DNA from: Reclinomonas americana ATCC 50394
Taxonomy: Eukaryota; Jakobida; Jakobea; Jakobida
Direction of reading: 5' to 3'
Assembly: GCA_048213135.1 (NCBI GenBank)
Contig: PS015134.1
Location: 62,001-126,000 of the forward strand
DNA length: 64,000 bases
The position numbers and the translations under genes are program-made. Below, in pieces: positions 1 through 12,226 of the stretch (positions within the stretch are counted from its first letter, which is position 1; each line of letters opens with the position of its first letter). The notes under the pieces are model-generated. The model was not told where the DNA came from and did no database searches. It saw only the letters and a program-made list of their open reading frames with translations.

Positions 1-385
1 CAGAGCGAGTTCATCTCGATTCTGGGTGCGATAGTGAGGCACCAAGATACACACAACGAGCAGATGCTCAAGTGACAACGAAACTTTCTCGCCAGGTCAT
101 ACTGCGGTGATCCGACAGCCGCCTCGCCACCATCCTTGCCACTTCTGGCCACCATAGGTTCTCTGCTTTTAACGGGGGGCAGAGCAAGAAACGCTTCAAT
201 CTCTGCACGCAGTGAAGAAGAGGGCGGAGGATGGACAGAGACTAACCCACTATCCAAGTCCACATGCAGCATGGCATTGGCTCGTGTCAGAGACTCCAAA
301 ATCCACTGGGTGGTGATGTAGGCAATCACGCTGACGGCCACCATGAAGAACGGACCAGAGAGGAGACCTCCTTCCTGCATGCGCA

Positions 386-478
<93 letters not shown>

Positions 479-481
479 CAC

Positions 482-529
<48 letters not shown>

Positions 530-711
530 TACGACTACACTACGACGACCGTACGACGTACGTACGTACGACGACGANNNNNNNNNNNNNNNNNNNNACA
601 CAGCGACAGCACGAACTAGCAATACATCACACCTCGGAATAGCATGCGGCGACACCGACGAATAGCCAACCTACCACCTCGCCACCACGTACGTGAGCAC
701 ACACACTCTCT

Positions 712-765
<54 letters not shown>

Positions 766-991
766 CAGCGCAACAGAATGTAGTTGAGGATGAAACAGTA
801 GCCAGTGAAGCTCCCGTACAAGCCACCGACCTGCACACAACACTCATTCAGCACACTCACACACACTCACACTCACTCTCTTATGTTCTCTCAACTGGAA
901 CAGTGGCTTCAGTGGGCGCTGTGCGAGACCGTGGTGAGTCGCTGACACCACCAGCGGTGCTCGAGAGCAAGCGTGAGCGCTCGTCGAGCAT
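1..991 (-). CDS. Amino-acid transporter-like protein (Aa_trans/SLC36-38 type), 5' part
   Basis: The gene begins at the ATG at 991 (MLDERSRLLSST, a typical hydrophilic transporter N-terminus) and runs off the left edge. Exon 2 (about 823-775) encodes GGLYGSFTGYCFILNYIL, which resembles the first helix of the Aa_trans family (family pattern NYILGxGxLxLP). A later exon (about 372-265) encodes the helix PFFMVAVSVIAYITTQWILE, which ends in SLTRA as in helix 2 of these carriers. Between them lie (CA)n and (ACG)n runs and a 20-N gap, so the piece with the LPxAF motif is not securely placed; 600-660 may hold it (SPHAIP). The final exon toward base 1 may read YDLARKIEM across a short intron. Function, inferred from the family: proton- or sodium-coupled amino-acid transport at the plasma or vacuolar membrane. 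Another multi-pass transporter family is the main alternative. Confidence 0.5.
388..597. repeat. (CA)n then (ACG)n microsatellites ending in a gap
   Basis: About 45 CA units (388-475) are followed by an ACG trinucleotide run (about 483-528), a short tract rich in ACGT (534-577) and 20 N (578-597). The tract lies in an intron of the transporter-like gene. A shorter CT/CA run lies at 711-765. Confidence 0.95.
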
Positions 992-1085
992 TTTATGTTC
1001 AAGTCCTGCAGCTGTCTGAGCGTCGACGTCTTCGATATCGGAGAAGCAACCAGGCAGCCAGGTGGATGTTGATGCTGAAGTTTAC

Positions 1086-4000
1086 TCATATCTTCAACCC
1101 CGATGTGCAGTCGCCGCTCGTCGCACACGCGGTCGCCGTCGACGTGGCCACCACGCCACTCTTTGGTACACACTGTTTTGTCGACGTAGTGAATGTCCAC
1201 GATCCGCACGCAGTCAACTGCGAGCACCACAGCGAGCATGCTTGTGGCCCAGTTGTTGTCTTAATGGCCCACGTGAGATCGCCGCCGGGTCGGTCTGCAT
1301 ACCAACAAGAAGCCACATCAGTCACGAATCCCTCATCTCTCATCTTCCGAAGAGCATTCACACTCACCGGTGCTGGTCTGGAACCCGCTGCTGTCATACG
1401 CCACCACACTCGTCTTGCGTCCCGACACCAAGCAGAAATGCGAGCCACACACGTTGCTGGTTTCTGAATTGGCGGCTACAGCCGGCACGGTGCTCTGCGT
1501 GCAACTGTAGTGAGCTAGTCGATTCCTCACAAGTTCCTGCTTATTACCGATCACGTGCCTTCAACGTGCACACACTCACTCCATACGTATTCGATGCCGC
1601 AGCAGCATCCAGGAACGTCCACGATCGACACAGTGAGGACTGGTCACATAATTCACAACACCCGACCTCGCTGGCAACAGAAGGCATCACAGCCAGGATC
1701 GCGCCGCCAGGTCGATCAACTGCCTCGAACTGGCACACTTCCAACGCCGCTGCTCGATTTGACGGAGATTGAGACGCCGATGGCCGACAACGGTGCACAG
1801 TGCGGAATCTCAACGCAACGAGCCACAATTCCATTCTGTACTGTTGCACAACCAGTATTCGTTGCTGTACACGCACAGCAATCACCGTCAGCATCGCATC
1901 TCTCTGACTGACACCCACAGCTGCGCAGAACGTGCGAGCCTAACGAGGAAATGAACATGACTGAGTGAAAGACACAGCACCCGACCACTTTCTCTTCCGT
2001 GGAGAGCGAGAGATACCCCAACAGGCCGTGCGTATCCCTCTCCTCAATAAATGCACACTCCACCATTCGACGCACACGCACACACTTCTCCACCCCTGAC
2101 ATCTCTGCGCTACAATCTTCACTCATTAACGTCGACACTGCGGCACGCTCGCACGCGAGGCGCAAGAAGAATAACCAACCATCACCTACAACTTCCCTTC
2201 TACTCTTTCCTTCCTTTCCGTTTCCCTCCCTTCCCCACCCACGTCACCAGGTCTATGGGACGTGGACTTGCATGTGGAGCACAAAACGCCAAACAACCCC
2301 TCTCCTCTTCCCCCCTTCTACCTTCTCCCTTCCCTCCCCATTGCGCACCATACACAATCGCGAACTGCTTGGTGTACGTCAGCGCGCCATCGCTCACTTG
2401 CACAAACACTTGCAGTCGCCGACTCAGTGGCGGAGCCACCGAGATTGTCAGTTGATTGCCGCCAACCAGACTGAACAGAGCCGCATGCACACCGCCGACA
2501 ATGCTGAATGTCGGCGTCTGTCCCGTATTGAGATCCACCATGCTCAGTGTGCCCACAGTGAATGGCACCGTGGCACTCGAGTACGTCTGCGCACCCGACA
2601 GGAGAATGTCACTCGGCGCCACATTTCCTGCATACCTCACTCGTTTAGCCAACACACGCACACTGGCCGGATGCGTCTCTGCAGTCTCTCCTCCCTCACC
2701 AATGGCGAATGCGGAGAGCGCCACATACGAGCTGGTCAAAGTCCATCGCGTGCACAACTCGTAGGTGCCAACAGCTACACCTGCCGCTCCAATCGTCAGC
2801 GTGATGCTGTTCGAGCTGCCGAATGCACTGCTGATGCGCGTGGATCCGACGAGAAGCACACTGTGGGGACCACCGAATCGCGCCGCTCCCACACACGCAC
2901 CATCGGCAGTGCCACTCACGCCAGCCGAGCCACAGATGGTCGTCACCGCACCGGCATAGGTCACTCGTCGAATGGTTTTGTTGATAAATTCGCCCACATA
3001 CACCACTTGGTTCGTGGCATCCACCGCGATGCCCGTGGGTTGATTGAACGAGGCTGCTGCACCCGTGGCATTGGCACTCCCCGACACACCGTTTCCCGCC
3101 AACGTGGTGACCACGGCCGCGGAGGTGACGGCACGCACAGCGTGGTTTGTCAACTGCAGCACACAGAGTGTCAAGAGTCAGCAGAATTTAACCTGTGATT
3201 ATGCATGCCTGCACACTCACATCGGCGACAAACATCGTTCCCGTGGATTGGTCAATGGCTAGATTGGCAACACTGCGCAAGGCGAGTGTGTTTGATGAGT
3301 GAAGGGAGAGAGGGAGGGAGGGAGGGAGAGACAGAGAGAGCACAAGAACGCACAGTTTGAACTGAGCTGCCACGCCTGTGCCATCCGCAAAGCCGCATGT
3401 GGTGCCAGCAAACGTGGTCACTGTGGCTGCAGGTGTGATGCGTCGAATGCGGCAGTTGCTGCCATCATCATCGCGTGCGCGCACGAGAGTGAGCGAGAGA
3501 GCAAGAGGCCGCAAGAAGAATGGATTACACAATCGACAGAGAAGACGAGTTGCATGTAATGCATGACACAACTTGTAATCGCCCACATACAAGTTGCCCA
3601 TGGCGTCCAGGGCCAGCCCCTGTTGAGAGAGCGCACACACTCAGTGCGTCAGCGCAGCACAGCAGCAAGCAGCGCCCTCTGTCGACGTCGCGCACGCACC
3701 AATGGTCTATTGAATCTTGCACTTGCGCCCACGCCGTCGGTCGTTCCCCATAAACCAGCCGTGCCCGCGAAGGTGGAGACAGTGGCTGGAGAGACACCAA
3801 TGGCGGCGGCATAGGGCGACCACTCAAATGAGTTGGCGGTGCCACCAGCGACATTGTTGGGATTCACCCACGCGTTGAGAGTGGCCGCCGAGCCAGTGAT
3901 GTTGTTGGCGACGGCGGTGGTCACTGTTTGCGCGTCTGTGGGAAAGTATGCGCGAAATGAGATAATGAGATAGAAACGTGCACTCATTCGCAGTGCGACA

Positions 4001-4103
4001 CGTGCACGCAACACGCTGTGCCGGCGAGCAAGTAGACGATGAGCGCGATGCTCAAGAGCGCACGCATAACACCCACTCGGGTGAACACGCGGAGAGTTGC
4101 CAT
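1086..4103 (-). CDS. Secreted NHL-repeat, cadherin-like and PAN/Apple domain protein
   Basis: Exon 1 (4103-4013) starts MATLRVF and continues into the hydrophobic stretch ALLSIALIVYLLAG, a good signal peptide with a likely cut near AGTAYA. Exon 2 (3935-3700) and small exons down to about 2960 encode about four NHL/beta-propeller repeats (pattern TFAG..G..DG.G..A.F and IRR.T). One 2.2-3.17 kb exon then gives a cadherin-like domain (FSIVGG, FVQVSDGALTY). Two cysteine-rich PAN/Apple-like modules follow (C.LC....LC.SWTF near 1620; CSLWCSQLTACGSWTF near 1210), and the stop is at 1086. Intron 1 uses the donor GTTGCG at 4012. There is no clear C-terminal TM helix, so it is probably secreted or surface-bound. 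The NHL propeller plus PAN modules suggest carbohydrate or protein binding (inference). Exon borders between 2200 and 1100 are approximate. Confidence 0.7.
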
Positions 4104-4407
4104 CTCGCACAAAAAACCCAGATGGAAACGGCTAGAACTCCGGGTTTGGCGCCAAATTAAGTTGGACGGATTCTTCGCGCTTCCCAGCCCGCTTCTTCAC
4201 TCGCAGCGCTGTGCCTGTCTCATACACAGTGCCCTCGGCAGATGGGCCAGTCGTCAAGGGCACCCGACTGTGTACAGTTGGCGAAATGGCGTGCAAATTC
4301 GCCGGAGTCCCATTCCCGCCGAAAAGCGATTTACTTCGCAGCACACGCGCACTGATCAGAATCGCGCTTCACGGGATAGCTTCCCACACCTGCGCACGAC
4401 AAAACGA

Positions 4408-7400
4408 ATGAGCGACGCAGCAGCAGCGAGCGCAAGTGACGAGCGAGATGGCCAGATGGCCACCTCAGGTTCAACCTCACACACAACAACACACGCACTC
4501 GCACACACGCACGCACTCTGTCCCTCTCTCTGTCAGTTCTCGTTCTCTCACTCTCTCACACACTCACGCACACGCGCACGCCTGACGATTCGCTCACACT
4601 CACACTCACACACTCATACAGCGTCACCGACTTCATCCTCGACAGGCTCCTCGGGAGTGCCTCCGCCTCCCGCGCAATCGGCATCGGCGGCGGGTGCGGC
4701 GAGCACTGTACCAGCGACGGTTGTTGTCGCAGGCGCAGTCGATTCATCATCCTCTGTGTCATCATCATCATCGTCGCAATTGGCAGTCGGGGGAGCAGAG
4801 GTGACGGGGGAGAAGGCATCTGCTGGTGGTGGGACAGGAGTGTCCTCTACGGCGGCGGCGGCAGCAGCTGCGGGAAGCGGTGCGAGTGGAGTCGCGACGG
4901 GCGAAGTTGGGTGGAATGAGGGATTGAGGGGAGAGAGAGAGAGAGAANNNNNNNNNNNNNNNNNNNNNNNNNNNNNAAGTTGGGTGGAATGAGGGATTGA
5001 GGGGAGAGAGAGAGAGAGAGAAAAGGAAGAGCCTCATGTGGCGCACAGGCTCTGACAGAGGGAGACGCTCTCCATCTCCGCTCGTTTCTCGTGTTGTGAG
5101 CGAAGAAAAAACTCATGGGGACGCACGAAGACGCTCCATCTCCTCTCGATTCTCGCGCACAGAGAGAGAGGGAGAGTGAGAAGAGCGGGTGTAAACAGGA
5201 GTTCATGGGGCGCTCGTACGCTTCTGTAACGTCGCTCTCAGTCTCCGCGCACTTCTCACGCTGAGAGGGAGAGAGAGAGGCAGAGAATGGTAGCACAAGA
5301 AACCTTTGCATTGAGAGAAGGAACAGTGAGTGGGGGGAGAGAGAGGTGGAGAATTGGTCACCGCTCAGGCTCTTGCCTCTCTCCACCCTTGCTCGTTTCT
5401 TGCGTCGAGAGACAGTGGACGAGTGGGGAGGCAGAGAATGGGGCCACTCAGGCTCTTGTCCAGGCGGAGAAGGCCGCTTTGCCGCTCCACCTGCGGTCGC
5501 TTGTTGCACAGAGAGGCAGAGGAGGGGAGAAGATGGAGACGCAGAATAGGAGCTCCATTGCGCATCGCAGTGCTTCTCCAGGAGAAGGAGGCACGTTACT
5601 CGCCACCATCGCGCACAGAGAGAGAAAGACAGATAGAGAGTGGCAGATTGAGAACAACAGTTGCTCAGCAGACACGTTCCTCGGTACTCGTGTGACCGCT
5701 CTCACGCATTCTTTCTTCTCTCTCGCTCAGCGTGTTGCACACAATTCTCAACTCAGCTTCCGTCTCCTTCGCCCTTTCTCCCTCTCTCCCTGTCCTTCTC
5801 CCCGATTCCATCATTCTACGACGATTTCTCTTGCTCGAGTCGTCTCATCGCTCTCCCGCACAGTTGGTCCCGCTGTCGACATTCCTCGAAAGGTTCCAGT
5901 ACCTGGAGAAGGGCGGCCGTGAGAAATCCCCTGTGGTGTGCGTGGAGGGTGCGTCGGAGATCACTTGTCCACGAATTGCATGTTCGATATTGCATTTGAC
6001 TGTAGACCCGTGTGCAGGCATTGTCGTTCGCAAGCGGTCAAATAATCGTTGCGCGTTGGTTGTGTTTCCTCCCTTGATTGGTTCCTCGTGTAGCTGACGA
6101 GTGGGTTGGTGTGTGAAACGCAGCGCGATTGCACTTTGTGGACATTGGAGGAGATGGCGCGTAATGACTGTACTATTTTTGTCTCGCCGATTCTCGTGCT
6201 CACTTTGATGTGTGCGGGCGCAGGAGTTGAGAAGTTCCAGCTGATGTGCGATCAAAGGTGGGAGCGAAGAGAGAGAGAAAGGGGAGAGAGGGGAAGGGTG
6301 GAAAAGGAGTGGGAAAATCCTATTTTCTGCTCTGCAGTTTGTCGTCTCTGCGTTTGTGTTTCTGTCTCATTTCGCTTTCTCTCTCGAATTCCGACGTCAT
6401 TCTCGTCAGTGCATGTGGTATTTTCTCGATTAGCGAAAGGAATGTGGAGAAGGGGAAAGATAGATAAGGAGAAGTGAAGTGGGAAGGCTGATAGACGAGG
6501 GAGAATGAGACATGGGGATAGGAGGGAATGGACGGGCACACTCTCCAGTGAATTGTCGTCTCTCCCGTCGTCCCCCTCTATCCCCTTCTCTTCCACCTTT
6601 CCAATCCCCTGACTCTTATACCGTTCTCATCCTCCTTTCTCTTCCCCTCTTTCCCCCTCTTTCCCCCTCTCTTTCCCCCTCTTTCCCCCTCTCTTTCCTC
6701 CTCTCTCCCCCTCTTTCCCCCTCATTCCCCCTCTTTACCCCTCTTTACCCCTCCGCTCACTTCCCCTTGTCCATGCACAGAGAATTCGACGGCCAGCTGG
6801 CCGACTTTGTGCAGTCGCTGCAAGTTGGAGATCACCTGCGAGTCGAAGGCGTGGCAGGTACAGAGACCCCCCTTCTCCCATTTGTCCTCTCTCTCCCTCC
6901 TCCCTCCTTCTCAATCTTCTCCTCCAACGACAGCCCGTACCATGGCCGGCGAGGTCTCCCTCGTACCCCACCGCGTCCTCCACCATCGACCGGCACCGGC
7001 CGACGCCAACGGCATCGGACACCTCGTGCAACAAAAGTCACATCCGAACTACTCGCTGCCGCAGCCGACGATTTCGCTCTCCGAGTTCCGTGCGAGATAC
7101 GAAAAGCTCGAGGCCGGAGTGGACTGCACGCAGCACAAGATGGAGGTGATTCAGGGTGTGGTCGTGCGCAAGCGCACACTGAATGCCCGCCTGCACTTTG
7201 TCGACGTTCACGGAGATGGTGTCGAAAAGTTCCAGTTGCTGTGCGACCAAAAGTGCGTTGCTGTTTTGTGTGTCCTGCGGGGCGGGGTGAGGGTGACACG
7301 TCTCTCATTGCACCACGCGCGCGCAGTGTGTACCGCGGCAACGTCTCCTTCGCCGTGTCGGCTCTGCGCTTCGGGTACATGGTGCACGTTCAGGGCTTCC

Positions 7401-8665
7401 CAATAATGAGTGGCTCTGGTGAGTTGAGTCTGGCGCCGATCAAGATCACGGTGATTGCCACGAATGGATTGGTGAGTCTGGTAGTGCGAGGGAGGTGGCG
7501 TTCTGTGTGGTCACGTTCCCACCGCCTCTTGTGTCGCAGGGCGCACCGGTGTTCCCCGGTGGCCACGTGCCCAGCCACCTGCAGCCGACCATGAATCTCA
7601 GCGACTTCAAGGCGGCGTTCGACGACAAGCTGCAAGCCAACGACCGCCTGAAAGGCGAAGTGCACCGTGTGGTGGGCATGGTGCGCCAGAAGAGATGTAT
7701 CAACACTCGACTCTTTTTTGTGGACATTGCCAGCCTGTCACGCAATCAGACCGCCATGGTCGACAAGCTGCAGTTGATGGCGGATCAAAAGTGCGCACTC
7801 TCATCACCTCCCGTTGCCTCTCTTCCCCTTTGTTTCTCACCACCTCGCAGCGACTACCCCGGCCAACTGCCCGACCTCATGGAGTCGATCGAGCCAGGGG
7901 ATGTGGTGTTCGCTCAGGGCTACCCCGCCAAGTCGAACACGGGCGAGCTCAGTCTTGTACCGGCCTCCATTGTTATTTGCCCGAATCACACACGCCACGC
8001 GTCGCCCATGGTGCCGTCGGGAGTGGCCGCCACAGTACCTACGGGTGGCGTCCCGCTACCAGTCGGCGTCACCTTGTCGCCGCGTCTGAATCACGCGGCA
8101 GGCGGCGCACCTCATCCGCACCCGCATCACCACCACCCACACCCGCACCCTCATCACCCTCACATGCCGCATCCTCACGCGCACTTGCCGGGCCAGCCAC
8201 CAGCANNNNNNNNNNNNNNNNNNNNAGAGAGAGAGAGAGAGAGCGGAACGTGATACAAAGTGATGTTGCTGCTTGTGTGTGTGTGTGTGTGTGTGTTTGT
8301 GTGTTACTGTCTCTTTTCTTTTTCCTCATGCACAAGATGCACAATGCGACGACTAAAATGTGTATGTGTTTGCGAGTGTGAGAATGAGTGCGTGTGCTTG
8401 TTTGTGTTTGTGTGAGTATCAGAGTGTGAGAGAGAGTGTGTGTGTGTCTGTTGTTTGTATGTTTGTGTGTGTATGCATGAAAGTGAGGCAACGAGAATTG
8501 GGAGTGGCAGTGTTGTGAGTGAGGCTTTTTATTATATCCCAAGGTCATCAGAACGAGAATTGGTGGCAATTTGGCAGGTTTGCATCAAAATAAGCTGTAG
8601 CAGCTAAAGTGAGAATTGAGACAAACGAATTGCCGGGATTCATCTGTTTGTGCTTGCACGTTTGG

Positions 8666-8759
<94 letters not shown>

Positions 8760-8791
8760 NNNNNNNNNNNNNNNNNNNNNNGTAGTAGTAG

Positions 8792-8835
<44 letters not shown>

Positions 8836-9795
8836 ATTGCACACGTTGTATGCTGTGAAATTCGAAGCCGGGCACGCAAGAAAATCGTGATGACTCATCT
8901 TTTTTTCGCCACCCCAGGGCATGAATTCCGCGGCTCTCCCACCCGGGGCCTACCCGCCCGGCCCACCCGGCTCGTGGGTGGCCATGAGTCAATTCGCTCC
9001 ACATCCGCACGCCACGCCACCAGTGATGCGCGGTATGCCGGGTGCCATGGTCGGCAACGGGCACCGGGGAGGTGCTGGCGGTCGACATCGTTGCGTGCAC
9101 TCAGAAAGAGAAGGGCGTTTGGCGATCCGAGGCTGACTGCTCTTTTGTCTGTCGATGCAGGCGGCGGTGGCGGTGGTGGTGGCGGTGGCGGCGGCGGTCA
9201 CCACCAGCATCATCATCAACATCACGGACATCCGCACCAACATTCGCGCGGACCGATGCCGATGCATGCCGACAATGGTGCATACTATCAGGGAGGCCCC
9301 GATGGTGCAATGATGGTGCGTGTGAGTATTTGGGAGAAGGAGGGCGAGGGTCAGGGGAAAGGATGCGAGCATGAGATCTGAGATCGGTGTGGCATACACG
9401 GAATTTACATTCACGGTAGACAGAGCACAGACTCCTGCGAGATACAGCAAGTGCGTGTGTGCATGTTTGCGAGTGCGCGAGTGAGAGACGGAGGGCGTGA
9501 TGTGTGTTTGTGTGCATGATATCAAATGTGCGAGTGATTCTTAGAGCGGGCATTGTTTCCCTGTCTCCAGTGCCACTCACATGCTGATGCGCAGAACCCA
9601 CCACCCGGCCTTCCCGCGCCACAACTGCCTTCCGCTGCCGTCGGGTCCGCTCAGCCGCCACCACAACCCTCACAACCACAACAACAACAACCACCACCAC
9701 CACCGGCATCGTCAGTACCGGCGGCGGCAGGGGCAGGGGCATCACCCGCACCACCGGCCGCGGCCAACACTGCCTCCACCGACACCACCGCTTGA
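4408..9795 (+). CDS. Protein with three tandem LysRS-type OB-fold domains
   Basis: Fourteen exons are modelled. Exons 1-2 (ATG 4408; 4620-4916) are Ser/Ala/Gly-rich low complexity. Three OB folds follow, each built like the anticodon-binding domain of class II lysyl-tRNA synthetase: LSxFxxRYxxLExG, VVRKRxxNxRLHFVDxxGDG, KFQLxxDQ, then GDxxxxxGxP....GELSLxP. OB1 is 5864-5948, 6018-6047, 6124-6156, 6224-6257, 6781-6857 and the start of exon 8; OB2 is 6934-7252 and 7327-7471; OB3 is 7540-7790 and 7851-about 7980. In all three an intron interrupts in phase 2 just after the DQ. No class II catalytic motifs follow. The C-terminus (8080-9795) is His-, Pro-, Gly- and Gln-rich, partly lost in the gap at 8206-8225; stop TGA at 9793. 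Probable role, inferred: tRNA or other nucleic-acid binding. Short introns make the model robust except near the gaps. Confidence 0.8.
8669..8830. repeat. (GA)n run with internal gap
   Basis: About 45 GA units, about 20 N (8760-8781), then another GA run. It lies within the intron that also carries a (GT)n run at 8275-8300 (8226-8917). Confidence 0.95.
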
Positions 9796-10724
9796 GGCCC
9801 CTGAGCCCTCCAGGAAGAGGACCGCAGTCTGTATATAGCTACATGCACAAAGAAACACACACGCGCGCACTCACTTGTCTAGCCTATCCATTCGACAGTG
9901 AGCGCGTGTAAAACGACAGCCACAAAGTGTATAATTCAAGGACAGTTGCAGAGGCGATCAGCAGGTGGGTGCAATTGGAGGGAGGTCTCATTTCTCAATC
10001 ACACCATCAAATGCAGAGATCATCGTCGGGTGGGTGCAGGCCTTCTTGTAGCATTGCAGCAGAAGTTGAAGAGAAGATTAGTGTGAGGCAGGTGTCTTGT
10101 TCTTTCTCTGCAGCATTGAGAAGATCATTGGGTGGAGGGAGACAGTCCTTCTCTCTGTCACATCGCCAGCTGAGAAATGATCATACGGGGAGGCCTCCTT
10201 GCATAGTCGCTGAGGAGATATGCAGGTCTCTTTCTCTATTGCGCTCCAAGTTGTGGCGAGCGCAGGTCTCATGATCATTGTTTTGCAGCACCAGGTTATG
10301 TTTGGCAGCAGAAGTTGCAGAGAAGATCATTGGGAGCGAGGCCTCCTTTCTCTGTCACAGCATCGGATGCAGAGATGCTCGTCGGGTGAGCGCAGATCTC
10401 CTCTGTGTAGCGGCAGTTGTTTACGGAGACGATGAGCGTGAGGCAGTTGACTTGTTCTATCTAGAAGCATCGTTCGAATGCTCCTTGCTGCGCTGATGGC
10501 ACCGGAACTAATGTCGAATAGCTGCCTCTCTGCAAGAGAAGGGACTGCAGGAAGCAAACTCAACGTCGAGGAAGGTTTCGCAGGTGCAATCAACACTCTT
10601 TTCTCCGAGTTTCAAGCCTTGGCTAGTACACAACACAGGCTACTTGACACTGGAGACAGTTAAAGACTGAGAAAGCGACTGAAGTCCGCACAAGAGTCAT
10701 TGTTGTCCTCTTCAAATCTCAATC
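9796..10724. repeat. Intergenic region with degenerate tandem repeats
   Basis: From about 9940 to 10470 diverged copies of a unit recur. The common blocks are TTGCAGAGAAGATCATTGGG, a GAGG(T/C)CTCC block with TTTCTC and TCACA, and ATGCAGAGAT followed by TCGTCGGGTG. The clearest copies start near 9943, 10054, 10130 and 10313. Two copies (about 9980-10045 and 10340-10410) are readable in the same frame with the pattern GLxSxSxHxMQRxSSG, but frames break between copies. I see no recognisable gene here. Confidence 0.65.
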
Positions 10725-11036
10725 ATGCGTCGCGCAGTCGTTCATGTCGCTCACGAATCAGTGGTGCGTGATGTGACCAAGGTGGCGGCGAGTGCGCCCG
10801 GCCTCTTTGTGCTCTTCACTGGTGCCAAGGTCAATGTCGGAGGTCAAGGTGTGTGTGTCAAAGAACAGTGATTGACTGTTTGCTTGAGTCTCTTGTCTCT
10901 CTCTCTCTCTCATGTGTGGTGTGAGTGGTGGTGCAGAGCGCAGCTGGTGCCCGGATTGTGTGAGTGCGGAGCCGCTGATTGAGGAGGCCTTTAGCTCGTT
11001 GAGTGGAATGAGGGAGAGGGAGAGGGAGAGAGAGAG

Positions 11037-11124
<88 letters not shown>

Positions 11125-11151
11125 GAGGAGGAGAGAGAGAGAGAGGAGGAG

Positions 11152-11202
<51 letters not shown>

Positions 11203-11548
11203 NNNNNNNNNNNNNNNNNNNNCACCTCTCCAATGTCGACGGCATCGAGTCGGGCGACGTTCCGTTCCTGGTGTGCGATCTGCCGCGTGAGCCGTACAAG
11301 CAGGCGGATTTCCACTTGCGCCGAGACCCGCTGATCAAGCTGACGTGCGTGCCCACACTGGCGTTTGTCACTGGAGGCGCGAGAGTTGTGTCTGCCTGTT
11401 GAAGATGTATGTGTGTGTGTGCGCGCTGTTCTGACCTCTTTTTGTGTGTGTGCGCGCGGGGCAGCCTCGCGTTCTGTTCAAGCTGGAAGAGCCGTCGTCG
11501 GCGGATGATTTCGTGCCGGTGCTCACTGCGCTGGAGGATTTCCAGTGA
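10725..11548 (+). CDS. TXNDC17: TXNDC17/TRP14-like thioredoxin domain protein
   Basis: Four exons. Exon 1 (10725-10848) ends in LFVLFTGAK; exon 2 (10937-11002) encodes RSWCPDCVSAEPLIEEAF, the WCPDC active site that defines the TXNDC17/TRP14 family. Exon 3 starts inside or just before the gap at 11203-11222 and encodes FLVCDLPREPYK and KLTCVPTL, with the cis-Pro loop expected of a thioredoxin fold; exon 4 (11465-11548) ends in the TGA at 11546. The length is close to the family norm (about 125 residues). Known role of the family: a cytosolic disulfide reductase with restricted substrates, reduced by thioredoxin reductase. Intron 2 begins GTGGAATGAGGG and is mostly (GA)n; its acceptor is lost in the gap. 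Confidence 0.88.
11023..11222. repeat. (GA)n run ending in a 20-N gap
   Basis: A long GA/GGA purine run fills intron 2 of the TXNDC17-like gene and breaks the assembly at 11203-11222. Confidence 0.95.
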
Positions 11549-12226
11549 GCTTCTCTGACTTCTTGCAATCCGCGTGCGTGCATGTTTTTTTCTGCTCGTA
11601 CAGTACACATGGTTATTGTGCAAAGGCCAGAGGTGGGGGAAAGGGCTCTGCAACGTGCTCACAGGTGCTTTGGTGACCTTCGTGCAGTCGGCGAGACCTG
11701 TTATCAAGCAATCCACGCTCCTCCCGATACAGTGGTGTTGTGGTGAGGGGAACGCGGTGTGGCTGCAGCGTGTGGGAGTGATCAGCGATGCTTGTGGCTG
11801 TGTGTGCCTCTTGCTTGCTCGGCACTGGCCCGGATTTCGCTTGCCTGTCCCTTCCACGCGGAGCGTGTCGTTCGTGTGTGTGAGCAATATGCGTTGCGGA
11901 AGCCAATGGACAGAGGACACAATGAGAGCCATGTCCTCCATTCACAAGCAGTCACATCACAGACCTCGGCAACACCTCTCTCGAGATCGAGCAGANNNNN
12001 NNNNNNNNNNNNNNNNNNNNNNNNNNNNNNNNNNNNNNNNNNNNNNNNNNNNNNNNNNNNNNNNNNNNNNNNNNNNNNNNNNNNNNNNNNNNNNNNNNNN
12101 NNNNNNNNNNNNNNNNNNNNNNNNNCACCGCCGTCGATCAACAACCTCCACCGCTCATGCCGTCCGCGTGCAGTTCAGTGGGATGCAGTTTTCATTTGCC
12201 TCCCTTCTCTTTCCCCTCCGGCACTA
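11549..12226. other. Intergenic stretch with a 130-N gap
   Basis: This lies between the convergent TXNDC17-like and SSU72 genes. No coding exon or RNA gene is recognisable on either strand. The gap is 11996-12125. Confidence 0.6.

Noticed and set aside
250-866. Open frames made of Thr-His, Cys-Val, Arg-Glu or Ser-Leu dipeptides here and at many other places (for example 8616-8858, 10912-11334, 17091-17675, 46186-47577)
   Set aside because: They are translations of (CA)n, (GT)n, (GA)n and (CT)n microsatellites, often read through N runs; no exon structure or homology supports them.
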